NCBI GenBank assembly: GCA_006386115.1
Contig: VFIW01000181.1
Coordinates: 1-45,900 of the forward strand
Source: Globisporangium splendens
Taxonomy: Eukaryota > Oomycota > Peronosporomycetes > Pythiales > Pythiaceae
DNA length: 45,900 nucleotides
Direction: 5' to 3'
The notes under the pieces: generated by a model
Databases searched by the model: none
Seen by the model: the letters and a program-made list of their open reading frames with translations, nothing else
Told to the model about the DNA's origin: nothing
Position numbers and translations under genes: made by a program
In this document: piece after piece, positions 16,112-24,510 of the stretch
How the letters are laid out: the number at the start of each line of letters is the position of its first letter
Position numbering within the stretch: position 1 is the first letter of the stretch

Positions 16112-16878
16112 GCGCCAGCGTGAGCATCAAGAATCTGCACAAGCGTTTTGGAGACGTGGAAGTCCTGCGAGGCATCAACCTCGAGATCCCGGCGGGGCAG
16201 ACCGTGGCGGTCATCGGCCCGTCGGGTTCGGGCAAGTCCACGTTGCTGCGCGTGCTGATGACGCTGGATCCGCCCACCAGCGGCGACATCGAGATCGATG
16301 GCGAGCCGATGTGGACCGATGCGCAGGGCCGGCCTGCCGGCGTCAACTCCGCGCACCTGCGCCAGGTGCGCGGCAAGATCGGCATGGTGTTTCAGCACTT
16401 CAACCTGTTCCCGCACATGACGGCGCTGGGCAACGCCATGGAAGCGCCCCTGCACGTGCTGGGCATGCCGCGCGACCAGGCGCGCGATCGCGCCGTCGAG
16501 TATCTGGAAATGGTGGGTTTGGGCGACAAGCTCGACGTTTATCCCGCGCAGCTATCGGGTGGGCAGAAGCAGCGGGTGGGCATCGCGCGCGCGCTGGCGA
16601 TGTGCCCGCAGGTGATGCTGTTCGACGAAGTCACGTCCGCGCTCGACCCCGAGCTGGTGGGCGGTATCTTGCAGATCCTGCGCGACCTGTCCGCCCGCCG
16701 CAGCATGACGATGATCATCGTCACGCACCAGATGAAGTTCGCCGAACGCAGCTCGGACCGCACACTGTTCTTCGATCAGGGCAACATTGTCGAGGATGCC
16801 GAGTCGTCCGTGCTGTTCAGCCAGCCCAAGGAGGCGCGCACGCGCCAGTTCCTGGATTCGGTGATCGAAGGGCAATAG
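16108..16878 (+). CDS. ehuA: Ectoine-type ABC transporter ATPase EhuA
   Basis: 256-aa ATPase. Walker A GPSGSGKST, Q-loop MVFQHFNLFPHMTAL, signature QLSGGQKQRVGIARAL and Walker B VMLFDEVTSALDPE are all intact, with H-loop IIVTHQMKFAE. I chose the ATG at 16108, overlapping the ehuD stop and preceded by GGAGGAAAA. It ends the ehuBCDA operon. No ectoine-degradation (eut/doe) genes follow, so catabolism, if any, is encoded elsewhere and the system may serve osmoprotection only. Confidence 0.9.
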   Translation: MSASVSIKNLHKRFGDVEVLRGINLEIPAGQTVAVIGPSGSGKSTLLRVLMTLDPPTSGDIEIDGEPMWTDAQGRPAGVNSAHLRQVRGKIGMVFQHFNLFPHMTALGNAMEAPLHVLGMPRDQARDRAVEYLEMVGLGDKLDVYPAQLSGGQKQRVGIARALAMCPQVMLFDEVTSALDPELVGGILQILRDLSARRSMTMIIVTHQMKFAERSSDRTLFFDQGNIVEDAESSVLFSQPKEARTRQFLDSVIEGQ

Positions 16879-16973
16879 GCGTTGGGGTAACCCTGCCGGG
16901 GGCGTTGGGATTGACGGCGTTTGCCCGGCCGGGCGCTATGCTGTGTCGTCCAACGCAACCGGAGCCTGCCCGC

Positions 16974-18086
16974 ATGAGCCATCTGTTCAGCCCCACGTCA
17001 ATCGGCAATGTCGCCTTGGCCAACCGCATCGTCATCGCACCCATGTGCGAATACTCCGCCGAAGCGGGCTGTGCCACGGATTGGCACATGATTCACCTGG
17101 GGCACCTGGCGCTGTCGGGCGCCGCGCTGCTTTTTACCGAAGCCACCGCGGTCGAGGCCGATGGCCGCATCTCTCCCGGAGACCTGGGCCTGTGGTCCGA
17201 CGAGACCGAAGCCGCGCTGGGCAAGGTGGTTGCCGCCGTGCGCCGTTACTCGCCCATCAAGCTGGGTATCCAGCTGGGCCATGCCGGCCGCAAGGCTTCC
17301 AGCGACGCGCCTTGGAACGGCGGCCAGCTGGTGCCGGAAAGCGCTGGCGGCTGGCAGGGATGGGCGCCGTCCGCCGTGCCGCACAACGCACACGAGCCCG
17401 CGCCCCATGCGCTGGACGCGGCGGGCCTCGAGCGCATCCGCCATGCGTTCGTCGACAGCGCCCGGCGCGCGCTACGCCTGGGCTTTGACGCCATCGAAGT
17501 GCATGCCGCGCATGGCTATCTGCTGCACCAGTTCCTGTCGCCGCTGTCGAATCAGCGCGACGACGCCTACGGCGGATCGCTGGAGAACCGCATGCGCTTT
17601 CCGCTGGAAGTCTTCCAGGCCCTGCGCGAGATCGTGCCGCAATCGGTGGCGCTGGGTGTGCGCGTGTCCGCGACCGACTGGGTCGAGGGCGGCTGGGACC
17701 TGGAACAGACGTTGACCTTCGCCGAAGCGCTAAAGGCGCGCGGCTGTGAGTTCATCGACGTCTCGAGCGGCGGCGTGTCGCCACAGCAGAAGATCCCGGT
17801 CGGGCCGAACTACCAGGTTCCCTTCGCCGAGGAAATCAAGCGCCGGATCGGCATGCCTACGATCACGGTGGGCCTCATCACCGAGGCCCAGCAGGCCGAG
17901 GACATCATTGCGCAGGGCCAGGCCGACATGGTCGCGCTGGCGCGCGGCATGCTCTACGACCCGCGCTGGCCGTGGCACGCGGCCGCCCAGCTGGGCGGCC
18001 AGGTCAGCGCGCCAAAGCAATACTGGCGGTCGCAGCCGCGCGAGTTGAAGGCGTTGTTCGGCGAGACGCGCTTCGGCCAGCGCTAG
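16974..18086 (+). CDS. Old Yellow Enzyme-family NADH:flavin oxidoreductase (YqjM/NamA-like)
   Basis: 370-aa FMN-dependent ene-reductase of the YqjM class, reducing activated C=C bonds with NAD(P)H. C25 in IAPMCEYSA is the class-specific redox-tuning Cys. GIQLGHAGRKAS (Q100, H103) contacts FMN. EVHAAHGYLLHQFLSP carries the His/His/Tyr substrate-binding trio (H177, H180, Y182). The run SNQRDDAYGGSLENR, and VALARGMLYDPRWPWHAA near the C-terminus, are family hallmarks. I chose the ATG at 16974 because the barrel begins immediately (SHLFSPTSIGNVALANRI). The 95-nt gap after ehuA suggests its own transcript. The physiological substrate is unknown. Confidence 0.92.
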   Translation: MSHLFSPTSIGNVALANRIVIAPMCEYSAEAGCATDWHMIHLGHLALSGAALLFTEATAVEADGRISPGDLGLWSDETEAALGKVVAAVRRYSPIKLGIQLGHAGRKASSDAPWNGGQLVPESAGGWQGWAPSAVPHNAHEPAPHALDAAGLERIRHAFVDSARRALRLGFDAIEVHAAHGYLLHQFLSPLSNQRDDAYGGSLENRMRFPLEVFQALREIVPQSVALGVRVSATDWVEGGWDLEQTLTFAEALKARGCEFIDVSSGGVSPQQKIPVGPNYQVPFAEEIKRRIGMPTITVGLITEAQQAEDIIAQGQADMVALARGMLYDPRWPWHAAAQLGGQVSAPKQYWRSQPRELKALFGETRFGQR

Positions 18087-18108
18087 CGCCGATAGGGCAT
18101 TGCGAGCT

Positions 18109-19143
18109 TCATTTTTTCAATGGCTCGGCTTGCTGGATGGAACAGCGATAGCTGATTCCGGCGTAGTAGTCTTTCACTGTTGGCGTCTCAGGAAAGCGGA
18201 ACGTGGTCATGGCTGAGAACTGAGTGGTTTCGTAATAGATGCCACCCCGCATGACTTTCTCTGTGCCGCTTTCCGGGCCGCGCGGATTGTCGACCGGCGA
18301 GTGCTGGTAGTACTGGGGGTCGTACCAGTCGTTCACCGATGATCTGGCATTCTCTCCCATTTCGTAAAGGCCAATCGGGTTCGGGGGGAATGAACCGACG
18401 TCGACCAAACGGAAGGTGCCGAACTCCGTGCTGTGCACATTTCGGCCATAGTCCAGGCTGCCGGTGTCGGTGGGATAGACGACATATCGGCCGCCAGAGC
18501 GGGCGGCATACTCGTACTGCGCTTCGGTGGGCAGGTCCACGGGCAGGCCGCTCATCTCGCCCAGCCACAGGCAGTAATCTTTGCCGTCCTGCCAATGAGC
18601 ACGCGCCGGGAAGTCCGGCTTGAACTGCCTTGCCTGGCGGACACGGTAGGGCTCGCTCAAGCCACTCGCTCGCTCTTCTTCCGTGAGTTCCGAACGGTAC
18701 AGGGGCTTGCCGTTCATCAGTCGATAGCGATCATCCTCGCCGATGGTGGTGTGGTACTTGGCCATGTAGAAGCTGTCGAGGCGGACCTTGTGCAAGGGAC
18801 GGGCATCGGATTCGGGCACCAGCGGCAACAACGCGTCAAGATCCTGCCCGCATGGCCATTCGCACATGTTGGTGGGGTCGTATTCGCTCACCCAGCCGAA
18901 ATCGCCCATCTCGAAAGTGCCGCCTTCGATAAAGACCATGTTGTCGATGGCGGTGACGACTTGCTTGAGCAAGGCCGAGCGCTCTTGGGCAGGATGCTGG
19001 CGGTAGCGCTGTTCGATGCGCTTGGCGATGGCGGTGACGTGAGTCGCGGACAGGCTTTGGCTGTCGACAGGGGGGGCGTGACAGGCGCTAAGGGCTAACA
19101 GACCTGCCACGGGCAATAGAAGACGGTGTATCGCGAGCTTCAT
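18109..19143 (-). CDS. SUMF1/FGE-like lipoprotein, intact copy 1 (candidate T6SS immunity protein)
   Basis: 344-aa lipoprotein with lipobox LSAC (Cys21) and an FGE-sulfatase (C-type-lectin-like) domain from about residue 70: MVFIEGGTFEMGDFG, LPTEAQYEYAARSGGRY, NDWYDPQYYQHSPVDNPRGP and VMRGGIYYETTQFSAM, ending GISYRCS. In true formylglycine-generating enzymes the RGG segment carries a catalytic Cys pair. Here those positions hold Tyr/Glu/Ser/Ala, so catalysis is unlikely. It is the last of three tandem copies behind a VgrG-adaptor-effector set, and its ATG overlaps the stop of copy 2 (ATGA). A periplasmic immunity role is inferred from position, export signal and duplication. Confidence 0.85.
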   Translation of the reverse strand: MKLAIHRLLLPVAGLLALSACHAPPVDSQSLSATHVTAIAKRIEQRYRQHPAQERSALLKQVVTAIDNMVFIEGGTFEMGDFGWVSEYDPTNMCEWPCGQDLDALLPLVPESDARPLHKVRLDSFYMAKYHTTIGEDDRYRLMNGKPLYRSELTEEERASGLSEPYRVRQARQFKPDFPARAHWQDGKDYCLWLGEMSGLPVDLPTEAQYEYAARSGGRYVVYPTDTGSLDYGRNVHSTEFGTFRLVDVGSFPPNPIGLYEMGENARSSVNDWYDPQYYQHSPVDNPRGPESGTEKVMRGGIYYETTQFSAMTTFRFPETPTVKDYYAGISYRCSIQQAEPLKK

Positions 19144-20197
19144 TTTTTCAATGGCTCGGCTTGCTGGATGGAACAGCGATAGCTGATTCCGGAGTAGTAG
19201 TCTTTCAATGTTGGCGTCTCAGGAAAGCGGAACGTGGTCATGGCTGAGAGCCGAGTGGTATCGTAGTAGATGCCACCTCGCATGACTTTTTCTGTGCCGC
19301 TTTCCGGGCCGCGCGGATTGTCGACCGGCGAGTGTTGGTAGTACTGGGGGTCGTACCAGTCGTTCACCCATGATCTGCGGTTGCACCCTTTCGTAGAGGG
19401 ACCCAATCGGGTTTTGGGGGTATGAACCGACGGCAATCAAAACGGTGTGTACCGAACTCACCGCTGTGCACATTTTCGGCCATGTCCAGGTGCCGGTGTC
19501 GCGTTGGGATAGACGACTATCGGCCGCCAGAGGCGGGCGGCATACTCGTACTGCGCTTCGGTGGGCAAGGGGTCCACGGGCAGGGCCGTCATCTAGGCAC
19601 CAGACAAAGGCAGAATCTTTGCGTTCCTGCCAATGAGCACGCGCGGGGAAGTTCCCGGCTGGAACTGCCTTGCCTGGCGGACAACGGTAGGGCTCGGCTC
19701 AAGCACTCAGCGTCGTTTCTCAGTGGTTCAGGAACGGTAAGGGGCTGCAGTCATCAGTCGATGCGAATTCTCCGCGCCGGATGGTGGTTGTACTTGGCAT
19801 GTAGAAGCTGTCGAGCGGGACCTTGTGCACGGGACGGGCATCGGCTTCGGCACCAGCGGCAACAAGCGTCGATCTCCTGCCCGCATGGCCATGTATGCAC
19901 ATGTGGGTGGGGTCGTAGTATTCGCTTCCACCCAGCCCAAATCGCCCATCTCGAAGGTGACGCCCTTCGATAAAGGACCATGGTGGCGATGGCGTGGTGG
20001 ACGAACTGCTTGAGCAAGGCCAAGGCGGCTTCGTGGGGCAGGCATGGTGGGGTAGGCGCTGCTCCATGCGCTTGGCGATGGCGGGACGTTGCGGGAGCGG
20101 GACAGGCTCTGGTGGTCGGATGGTGGCGTGAAGGGCACTAAGGGCACAAAGCCCCCGCAACGGCCAATAGAAGGACGGGCGCCATCGCGAGCTTCAT
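19140..20197 (-). pseudogene. SUMF1/FGE-like lipoprotein, copy 2, riddled with small indels
   Basis: The same gene as its neighbour. The last ~80 codons (from NDWYDPQYYQHSP to AEPLKK) read cleanly and are almost identical to copy 1. From about 19,380 upward the sense frame jumps every few dozen bases: fragments such as PTHMCIHGHAG, AIAKRMEQR and DARPVHKVPLDSFYMP appear in different frames. The ATGAAGCTCGCG start at 20195-20197 overlaps the stop of copy 3. The nominal span is 23 nt longer than the intact copy, and many differences are extra bases in short homopolymers, which looks like low-quality sequence rather than slow decay. Confidence 0.75.
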
Positions 20198-21262
20198 TTC
20201 TTCAATGGCGCGGCTTGCTGGAGGAAAAACCCAGCGATGCTGATTCAGGAAGTAGTAGTTCCTGTCAAGGTGGGCGTCTCAGGGGGAAAGCGGAAAAAAA
20301 CGTGGGTAATGGCTGAGAGCCGAGTGGGATCGTAGTAGATGCCAAAACCCTCGCATGACTTTTCGGTGCCGCTTTCGGGCCGCGGGGATTTGGCGACCGG
20401 CGAGTGTTGGTAGTATGGGGGGTCGTAACCAGGTCGTTCAACCCACATGATCTGGCCGTTCGCTCCCATTTCGTAAAGGCCAACGGGTTCGGCGGGAATT
20501 TTTTTGAACGGACGCCGACCCAAACGGAAGGTGCGGAACTGTCCGTGCTGTGCACCCGTGTCGGCTAGTTCCAGGGCTGCCCCCGGTGTCGGTGGGATCG
20601 GAAGACATAGCGGCCGGCGGAGAGGGCGGAGGTTTCGGACTTGCGCTCGGTGGGCAGGTACACGGGCAGTCGCTTCTCCGCGCACCGGCAGTTAGTCTGT
20701 GCCGTCCTCCATTGGCTGCGCTAGGAGGTCCGGCGGTGAATGGCCTGACGGACGGACACCCGGGGGGCCCACGGTAGGGCGCGGTCAAAACCAACTCGCC
20801 CTCATATTCTTCCTGAGTTTCCGAAGCGGTACGGGGTTCCCATTCATCAAACGATTACGGTTCATCTAGTCAAACGGTGTGTGGGTAGTTGGCCATGTAG
20901 AAGCTGTCGAGGCGGACCTTGTGCAAGGGACGGGCATCGGCTTCGGGCACCAGCGGCAACAGCGCGTCGAGCTCCTGCCCGCATGGCCATTCGCACATGT
21001 TGGTGGGGTCGTATTCGCTCACCCAGCCGAAATCGCCCATCTCGAAGGTGCCGCCTTCGATAAAGACCATGTTGTCGATGGCGGTGACGACCTGCTTGAG
21101 CAAGGCCAGGCGCTCTTGGGCAGGATGTTGGCGGTAGCGCTGTTCGATGCGCTTGGAGATGGCGGCGACGTGAGTCGCGGACAGGCTTTGGCTGTCGACC
21201 GGGGGGGCGTGACAGGCGCTCAGGGCGAAGAGCCCTGCCACGGAGAATAAAAGACGGTGCAA
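20194..21262 (-). pseudogene. SUMF1/FGE-like lipoprotein, copy 3 (effector-proximal), 3' half indel-rich
   Basis: The first 125 codons are clean and nearly identical to copy 1 (lipobox LSAC, IEGGTFEMGDFGWVSEYDP, LHKVRLDSFYMA). From about 20,880 down to 20,205 the frame is lost repeatedly. The start appears to be TTG at 21260-21262, preceded by AGGGAG. The other copies have ATGAAGCTC at this point, but here the effector gene ends 16 nt upstream. It is the first gene after the effector, the place expected for the cognate immunity gene. The nominal span is 34 nt longer than copy 1. Confidence 0.72.
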
Positions 21263-21277
21263 TAAAGCTCCCTAAGT

Positions 21278-23611
21278 TCAGGCTTTCATGCTTGAGCCAC
21301 GGCGATGAAGTTCTTCGTTGCGTGCCGTCACCAGCACATTATGTTTGTTATGAGGAAGGACGGGATTCCAGGGCGACATCGCCAACTGGGTGTTGACCGG
21401 GGCTTGACCGGGGTAAGCAGCCAGCGCATCAAGGAACCGCGAAAACTCCCTTGTCTGCTGATCATTCAGGAAGCTTCTGATGTGTTTGAGTCCATCCTTG
21501 GCCGATTCGCGCGTTCCACTTTCGTTCACGCGCTCCAGCGTCAAGTAGAAGTGCCGCCAGGTCCGCACGGCGCGCAGCAACTTGATGATTGCTCGTTCGC
21601 GGTCCTCGCTGTAGGTCAGCACATAGTCGACCCCCAACGTGTAGATTGCCGGCCCCATGACCTCGGGCGGGAGTTCATTGAGTGCAATACTTTGACCATG
21701 AACTTCCAGCGGTTTACCTTCGAGAATGCGCTTGGCGAGTCCCTGGGCTGCGCCGATACGATTGTTGCGTTCATCCCACCATTCTTCGATTGACCGTAAC
21801 CCTCCCTTGAGTATCGATTCGATGGTGGCGCCGGGGGTGCTCAGCGTCTTCATCACGACTTGAACGAATAATGCGAAGGCATCGGTATCAATGCTCAGAA
21901 GGTGCCGATAATCGATGCTGCTCAGGTTGCGGTAGACCACCATGATGAGGTTGCCGATGTGTTCCAGGTTGACCATGGCCGCGAAGCCGCCTGCTGCGCC
22001 AGGCCCGAGCACCACCTGCGCCCTGACGTGGAAATACAGGCGACGGCCGGTCATCACGATTTTGAAGTCCAGCTCCGCGCCCGCGCCGAAGGCCACGTTG
22101 CCTTCGCCCTTTACCTCAAGCAACGCGTGCCAGGTGGCGTCGGGGTGATGCTGGTTGTCGGGGGGCATCCATTCAAATGCACCCATCAATGAACCGCCCG
22201 CTTGTGCGCCGGCGAAGGCGCTTCCCTGCAGTCTGACCGCACCGCCGCGGCTGCTGAGCTCAGGCGATGTCAGCAGGGCGCTGCCACCCGCGGGGCTGCT
22301 TTTCCACTTGGCGCCCGCGGTTGCGGACCCCGAGGCCACTGCCCCGACAAAGCAGCTCAGCTCCAGCGCGCCCTTGATGCGGAAGGCGCCGAAGCGGTGG
22401 TAAATCATTTGACGGTCGGCATTGCGATACGCAAAGAAGCAATCGTATCCGCCTTGGCTGGGAAGGTATCGCTCCAGGCTGATCTTGCCCTCGGCAAGCG
22501 AAAAGCTTGCCTGCGCCTTCACGCCAACGGAGATCTCCCCATTCTTGGGGTCAAAGCCCGTGAACCCCACACTGGCCTGCGCGGCAAATCGCAGCAAATG
22601 CGCTTCTGCGTTGGCGGCGTAAGGGGCGCTGTCGTGCCTGTTTGAGCTCAAGTTGATCGCTTCCAAGTGCAACGCATTGAGCGCGCAGTCGTCCTTGGCA
22701 GTCCATGTCACAAGCTTGGCTTCCAGGTTGCCAAGCGGTTTGGCGCTGTCTTCGTTCAGCCCGCGGGCCACCCGTTCGCGGATTCGGGTGATCAGCTGCT
22801 TGCCGCGAATCCGCAAGTCGTCGTCGTTTAGCGGGGATTTTGCATTAAGCATGCTGACATCCACGCGGAAGTGTTCGCGAAGCACGGCGAGGTAGCGCTG
22901 CGGGATGTAATAGTGCTTGTCGGGACGGCTGACGACGATGATTTCGACAATGCCGTTTCTGTCGGCGGCGACGGTGACTTGACGTTGCCCCTGATCTCGG
23001 CCACCTTCCGAAATCGATGGCATGGTGGCGCTGGCGGTGGTTTCGGTGTCTTTGACGGGTGCAGGCAGTTGTTTTTCGAGGTCGGCGATGAGGCCGTCGA
23101 TGGCTGTTGGCATTCGCTGACCAATCTTGCAGGTGTCTTGCCCGTTCCACCAATTGCACATATCGTCAAATTCTTTGCGCTGTTCGCGCAGCTGAGACAG
23201 GCGCCCTCGGATGTCTTCGGCGGATTCGATTCTTTCCAGCTCGGCTGTTGGCGTGATGTCGTCGAGTGCCATCAAGCCCGCGGCTTCGGCTTGCCTGGCC
23301 CAACGCAGCTTGCGGCAGCCCTGGCAGGGACAGGTGTCTACGCTTGCCTGTCCGCTGGAGGCGGCGCAAGGAGTCGGCTTGACGGCGTCGGCGATTATTT
23401 CCCGGAACCGCTTCATGAGCGCATCGACGGTTTCGATTTGCTTGCGAAGCGCAGCCTGCTGTTTTTCCGTCAGCACGTAGTAGATGTTGCCTTCGCCCGT
23501 GATGTGGACGATGTCGGCCATGGGTTCCGAACACCGCGGTGCGCATTCGGCCTTGCTGTCGAGATCGCTGTCGGCATGTTTGGGGGGAGGGAGCGTTGCG
23601 GCGCTTGTCAT
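21278..23611 (-). CDS. Putative T6SS cargo effector (777 aa, unrecognised family)
   Basis: I do not recognise a named domain. The gene follows vgrG and the adaptor with a 4-nt ATGA overlap (23608-23611), the standard place for a VgrG-delivered effector. The N-terminal third (to about residue 200) is polar and helical and includes a Cys cluster (CPCQGCRKLRWARQ). A middle region (about 330-570) is rich in Gly, Ala and Ser with beta-like alternation and hydrophobic stretches (FVGAVASGSATAG, GAELDFKIV, VVLGPGAAGGFAAMV). The C-terminal third is helical. A membrane-active role is possible but unproven. It has no signal peptide, consistent with T6SS export. Confidence 0.7.
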   Translation of the reverse strand: MTSAATLPPPKHADSDLDSKAECAPRCSEPMADIVHITGEGNIYYVLTEKQQAALRKQIETVDALMKRFREIIADAVKPTPCAASSGQASVDTCPCQGCRKLRWARQAEAAGLMALDDITPTAELERIESAEDIRGRLSQLREQRKEFDDMCNWWNGQDTCKIGQRMPTAIDGLIADLEKQLPAPVKDTETTASATMPSISEGGRDQGQRQVTVAADRNGIVEIIVVSRPDKHYYIPQRYLAVLREHFRVDVSMLNAKSPLNDDDLRIRGKQLITRIRERVARGLNEDSAKPLGNLEAKLVTWTAKDDCALNALHLEAINLSSNRHDSAPYAANAEAHLLRFAAQASVGFTGFDPKNGEISVGVKAQASFSLAEGKISLERYLPSQGGYDCFFAYRNADRQMIYHRFGAFRIKGALELSCFVGAVASGSATAGAKWKSSPAGGSALLTSPELSSRGGAVRLQGSAFAGAQAGGSLMGAFEWMPPDNQHHPDATWHALLEVKGEGNVAFGAGAELDFKIVMTGRRLYFHVRAQVVLGPGAAGGFAAMVNLEHIGNLIMVVYRNLSSIDYRHLLSIDTDAFALFVQVVMKTLSTPGATIESILKGGLRSIEEWWDERNNRIGAAQGLAKRILEGKPLEVHGQSIALNELPPEVMGPAIYTLGVDYVLTYSEDRERAIIKLLRAVRTWRHFYLTLERVNESGTRESAKDGLKHIRSFLNDQQTREFSRFLDALAAYPGQAPVNTQLAMSPWNPVLPHNKHNVLVTARNEELHRRGSSMKA

Positions 23612-24510
23612 GAGGCCTTTCCTTCTTCAAAGAGGTCTTCCAGCAAGGAGAGGCGCTCCGACTGCAGGCGGGTAGCGTCGCGCAGCAGGGACTCGACGTG
23701 CGGATGGCGACGATGGAAGTCCTGGCCATGGACCAAGGCAAGGCGAAACCAGCGTTCCAGCCTTGCGAGCTGCGTGATGCCATAACAGGCGGCATCCGTC
23801 AGTGTCCGGTAGCTCCATCGATGATCCGCATCACTGTCTCCGCGCGGAAAGCATTGCTCGTAGTCCAGCGTCAGCGCGGCGGCGGTATCCCAACGGCGTT
23901 CATCATCCAGGCGGGCCAACAGTGCCTTGTCGAAGACGGGACGTGTCCTTTCTTCCTCGGCATCGAGTGGGTCAGACGCCCAATGGTTCCAGCGCCCCAT
24001 GTCGTGCCACGACAGCGCCTGCCACGGACCGGCCAGGGCTTGGCGTTGCGCCGGCGTCAGCACCGTCAGCAAGGCGCGAGTCCAGCGCGGGTCAAACCAG
24101 CGCAGCTGCATGGGCCTTTCACCTTCTCCCGTGACGCTGAGCCACGTTCGGCAGTGATTGCAGAGTTGCTCCCAGGTGGCGCCGTCCTTGGGAAACAAGG
24201 TGATGCCCATCGGTTCGTGTTCCATGCGGCTGAGGATGTCGCCCATGACACGGCTGCCGCGCCATGTCTGGACCAGATGTGGTCCCACGTTGCTCAAAGG
24301 TTGAAGCGGGGTGCCCAGAAAGAGCGGCTCGACCGCCCACCCCTCGGCATCGCGTTCCGCATAAAGGGATGCGAGCAAGTTGTCGTCAATTGCGGCATCC
24401 AGAAGCACACAATGGCGATCCAGGTCCGGCGGCAACGGAATTTCCGCCTGCTGGATCAACCCGGGTAACCGGTCAGTGGCGTAGGTGAATTTTGCAGCGT
24501 CCATCAGCAT
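23608..24510 (-). CDS. DUF4123-type T6SS effector adaptor/chaperone
   Basis: A protein of about 300 aa located between vgrG and the effector gene, the position and size of DUF4123 adaptors that load cargo onto VgrG. Family-like features are the N-terminal LLDAAIDDNLLASLYAER, the GPHLVQTWRG segment, then LRWFDPRWTRALLTVL and RRHPHVESLL near the end. I chose the ATG at 24510 (MLMDAAKF); an ATG two codons later is equally possible, and the frame extends upstream inside vgrG. It overlaps the vgrG end by 38 nt and the effector start by 4 nt, so the three are translationally coupled. Confidence 0.8.
   Translation of the reverse strand: MLMDAAKFTYATDRLPGLIQQAEIPLPPDLDRHCVLLDAAIDDNLLASLYAERDAEGWAVEPLFLGTPLQPLSNVGPHLVQTWRGSRVMGDILSRMEHEPMGITLFPKDGATWEQLCNHCRTWLSVTGEGERPMQLRWFDPRWTRALLTVLTPAQRQALAGPWQALSWHDMGRWNHWASDPLDAEEERTRPVFDKALLARLDDERRWDTAAALTLDYEQCFPRGDSDADHRWSYRTLTDAACYGITQLARLERWFRLALVHGQDFHRRHPHVESLLRDATRLQSERLSLLEDLFEEGKAS

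Noticed and set aside
16911..16942. TTGACG ... TATGCT promoter before the ene-reductase
   Set aside because: The spacer is 20 nt, too long for a standard sigma-70 promoter.
19422..20777. Several plus-strand frames in the indel-rich block
   Set aside because: They are antisense fragments of the tandem lipoprotein genes created by frame jumps.
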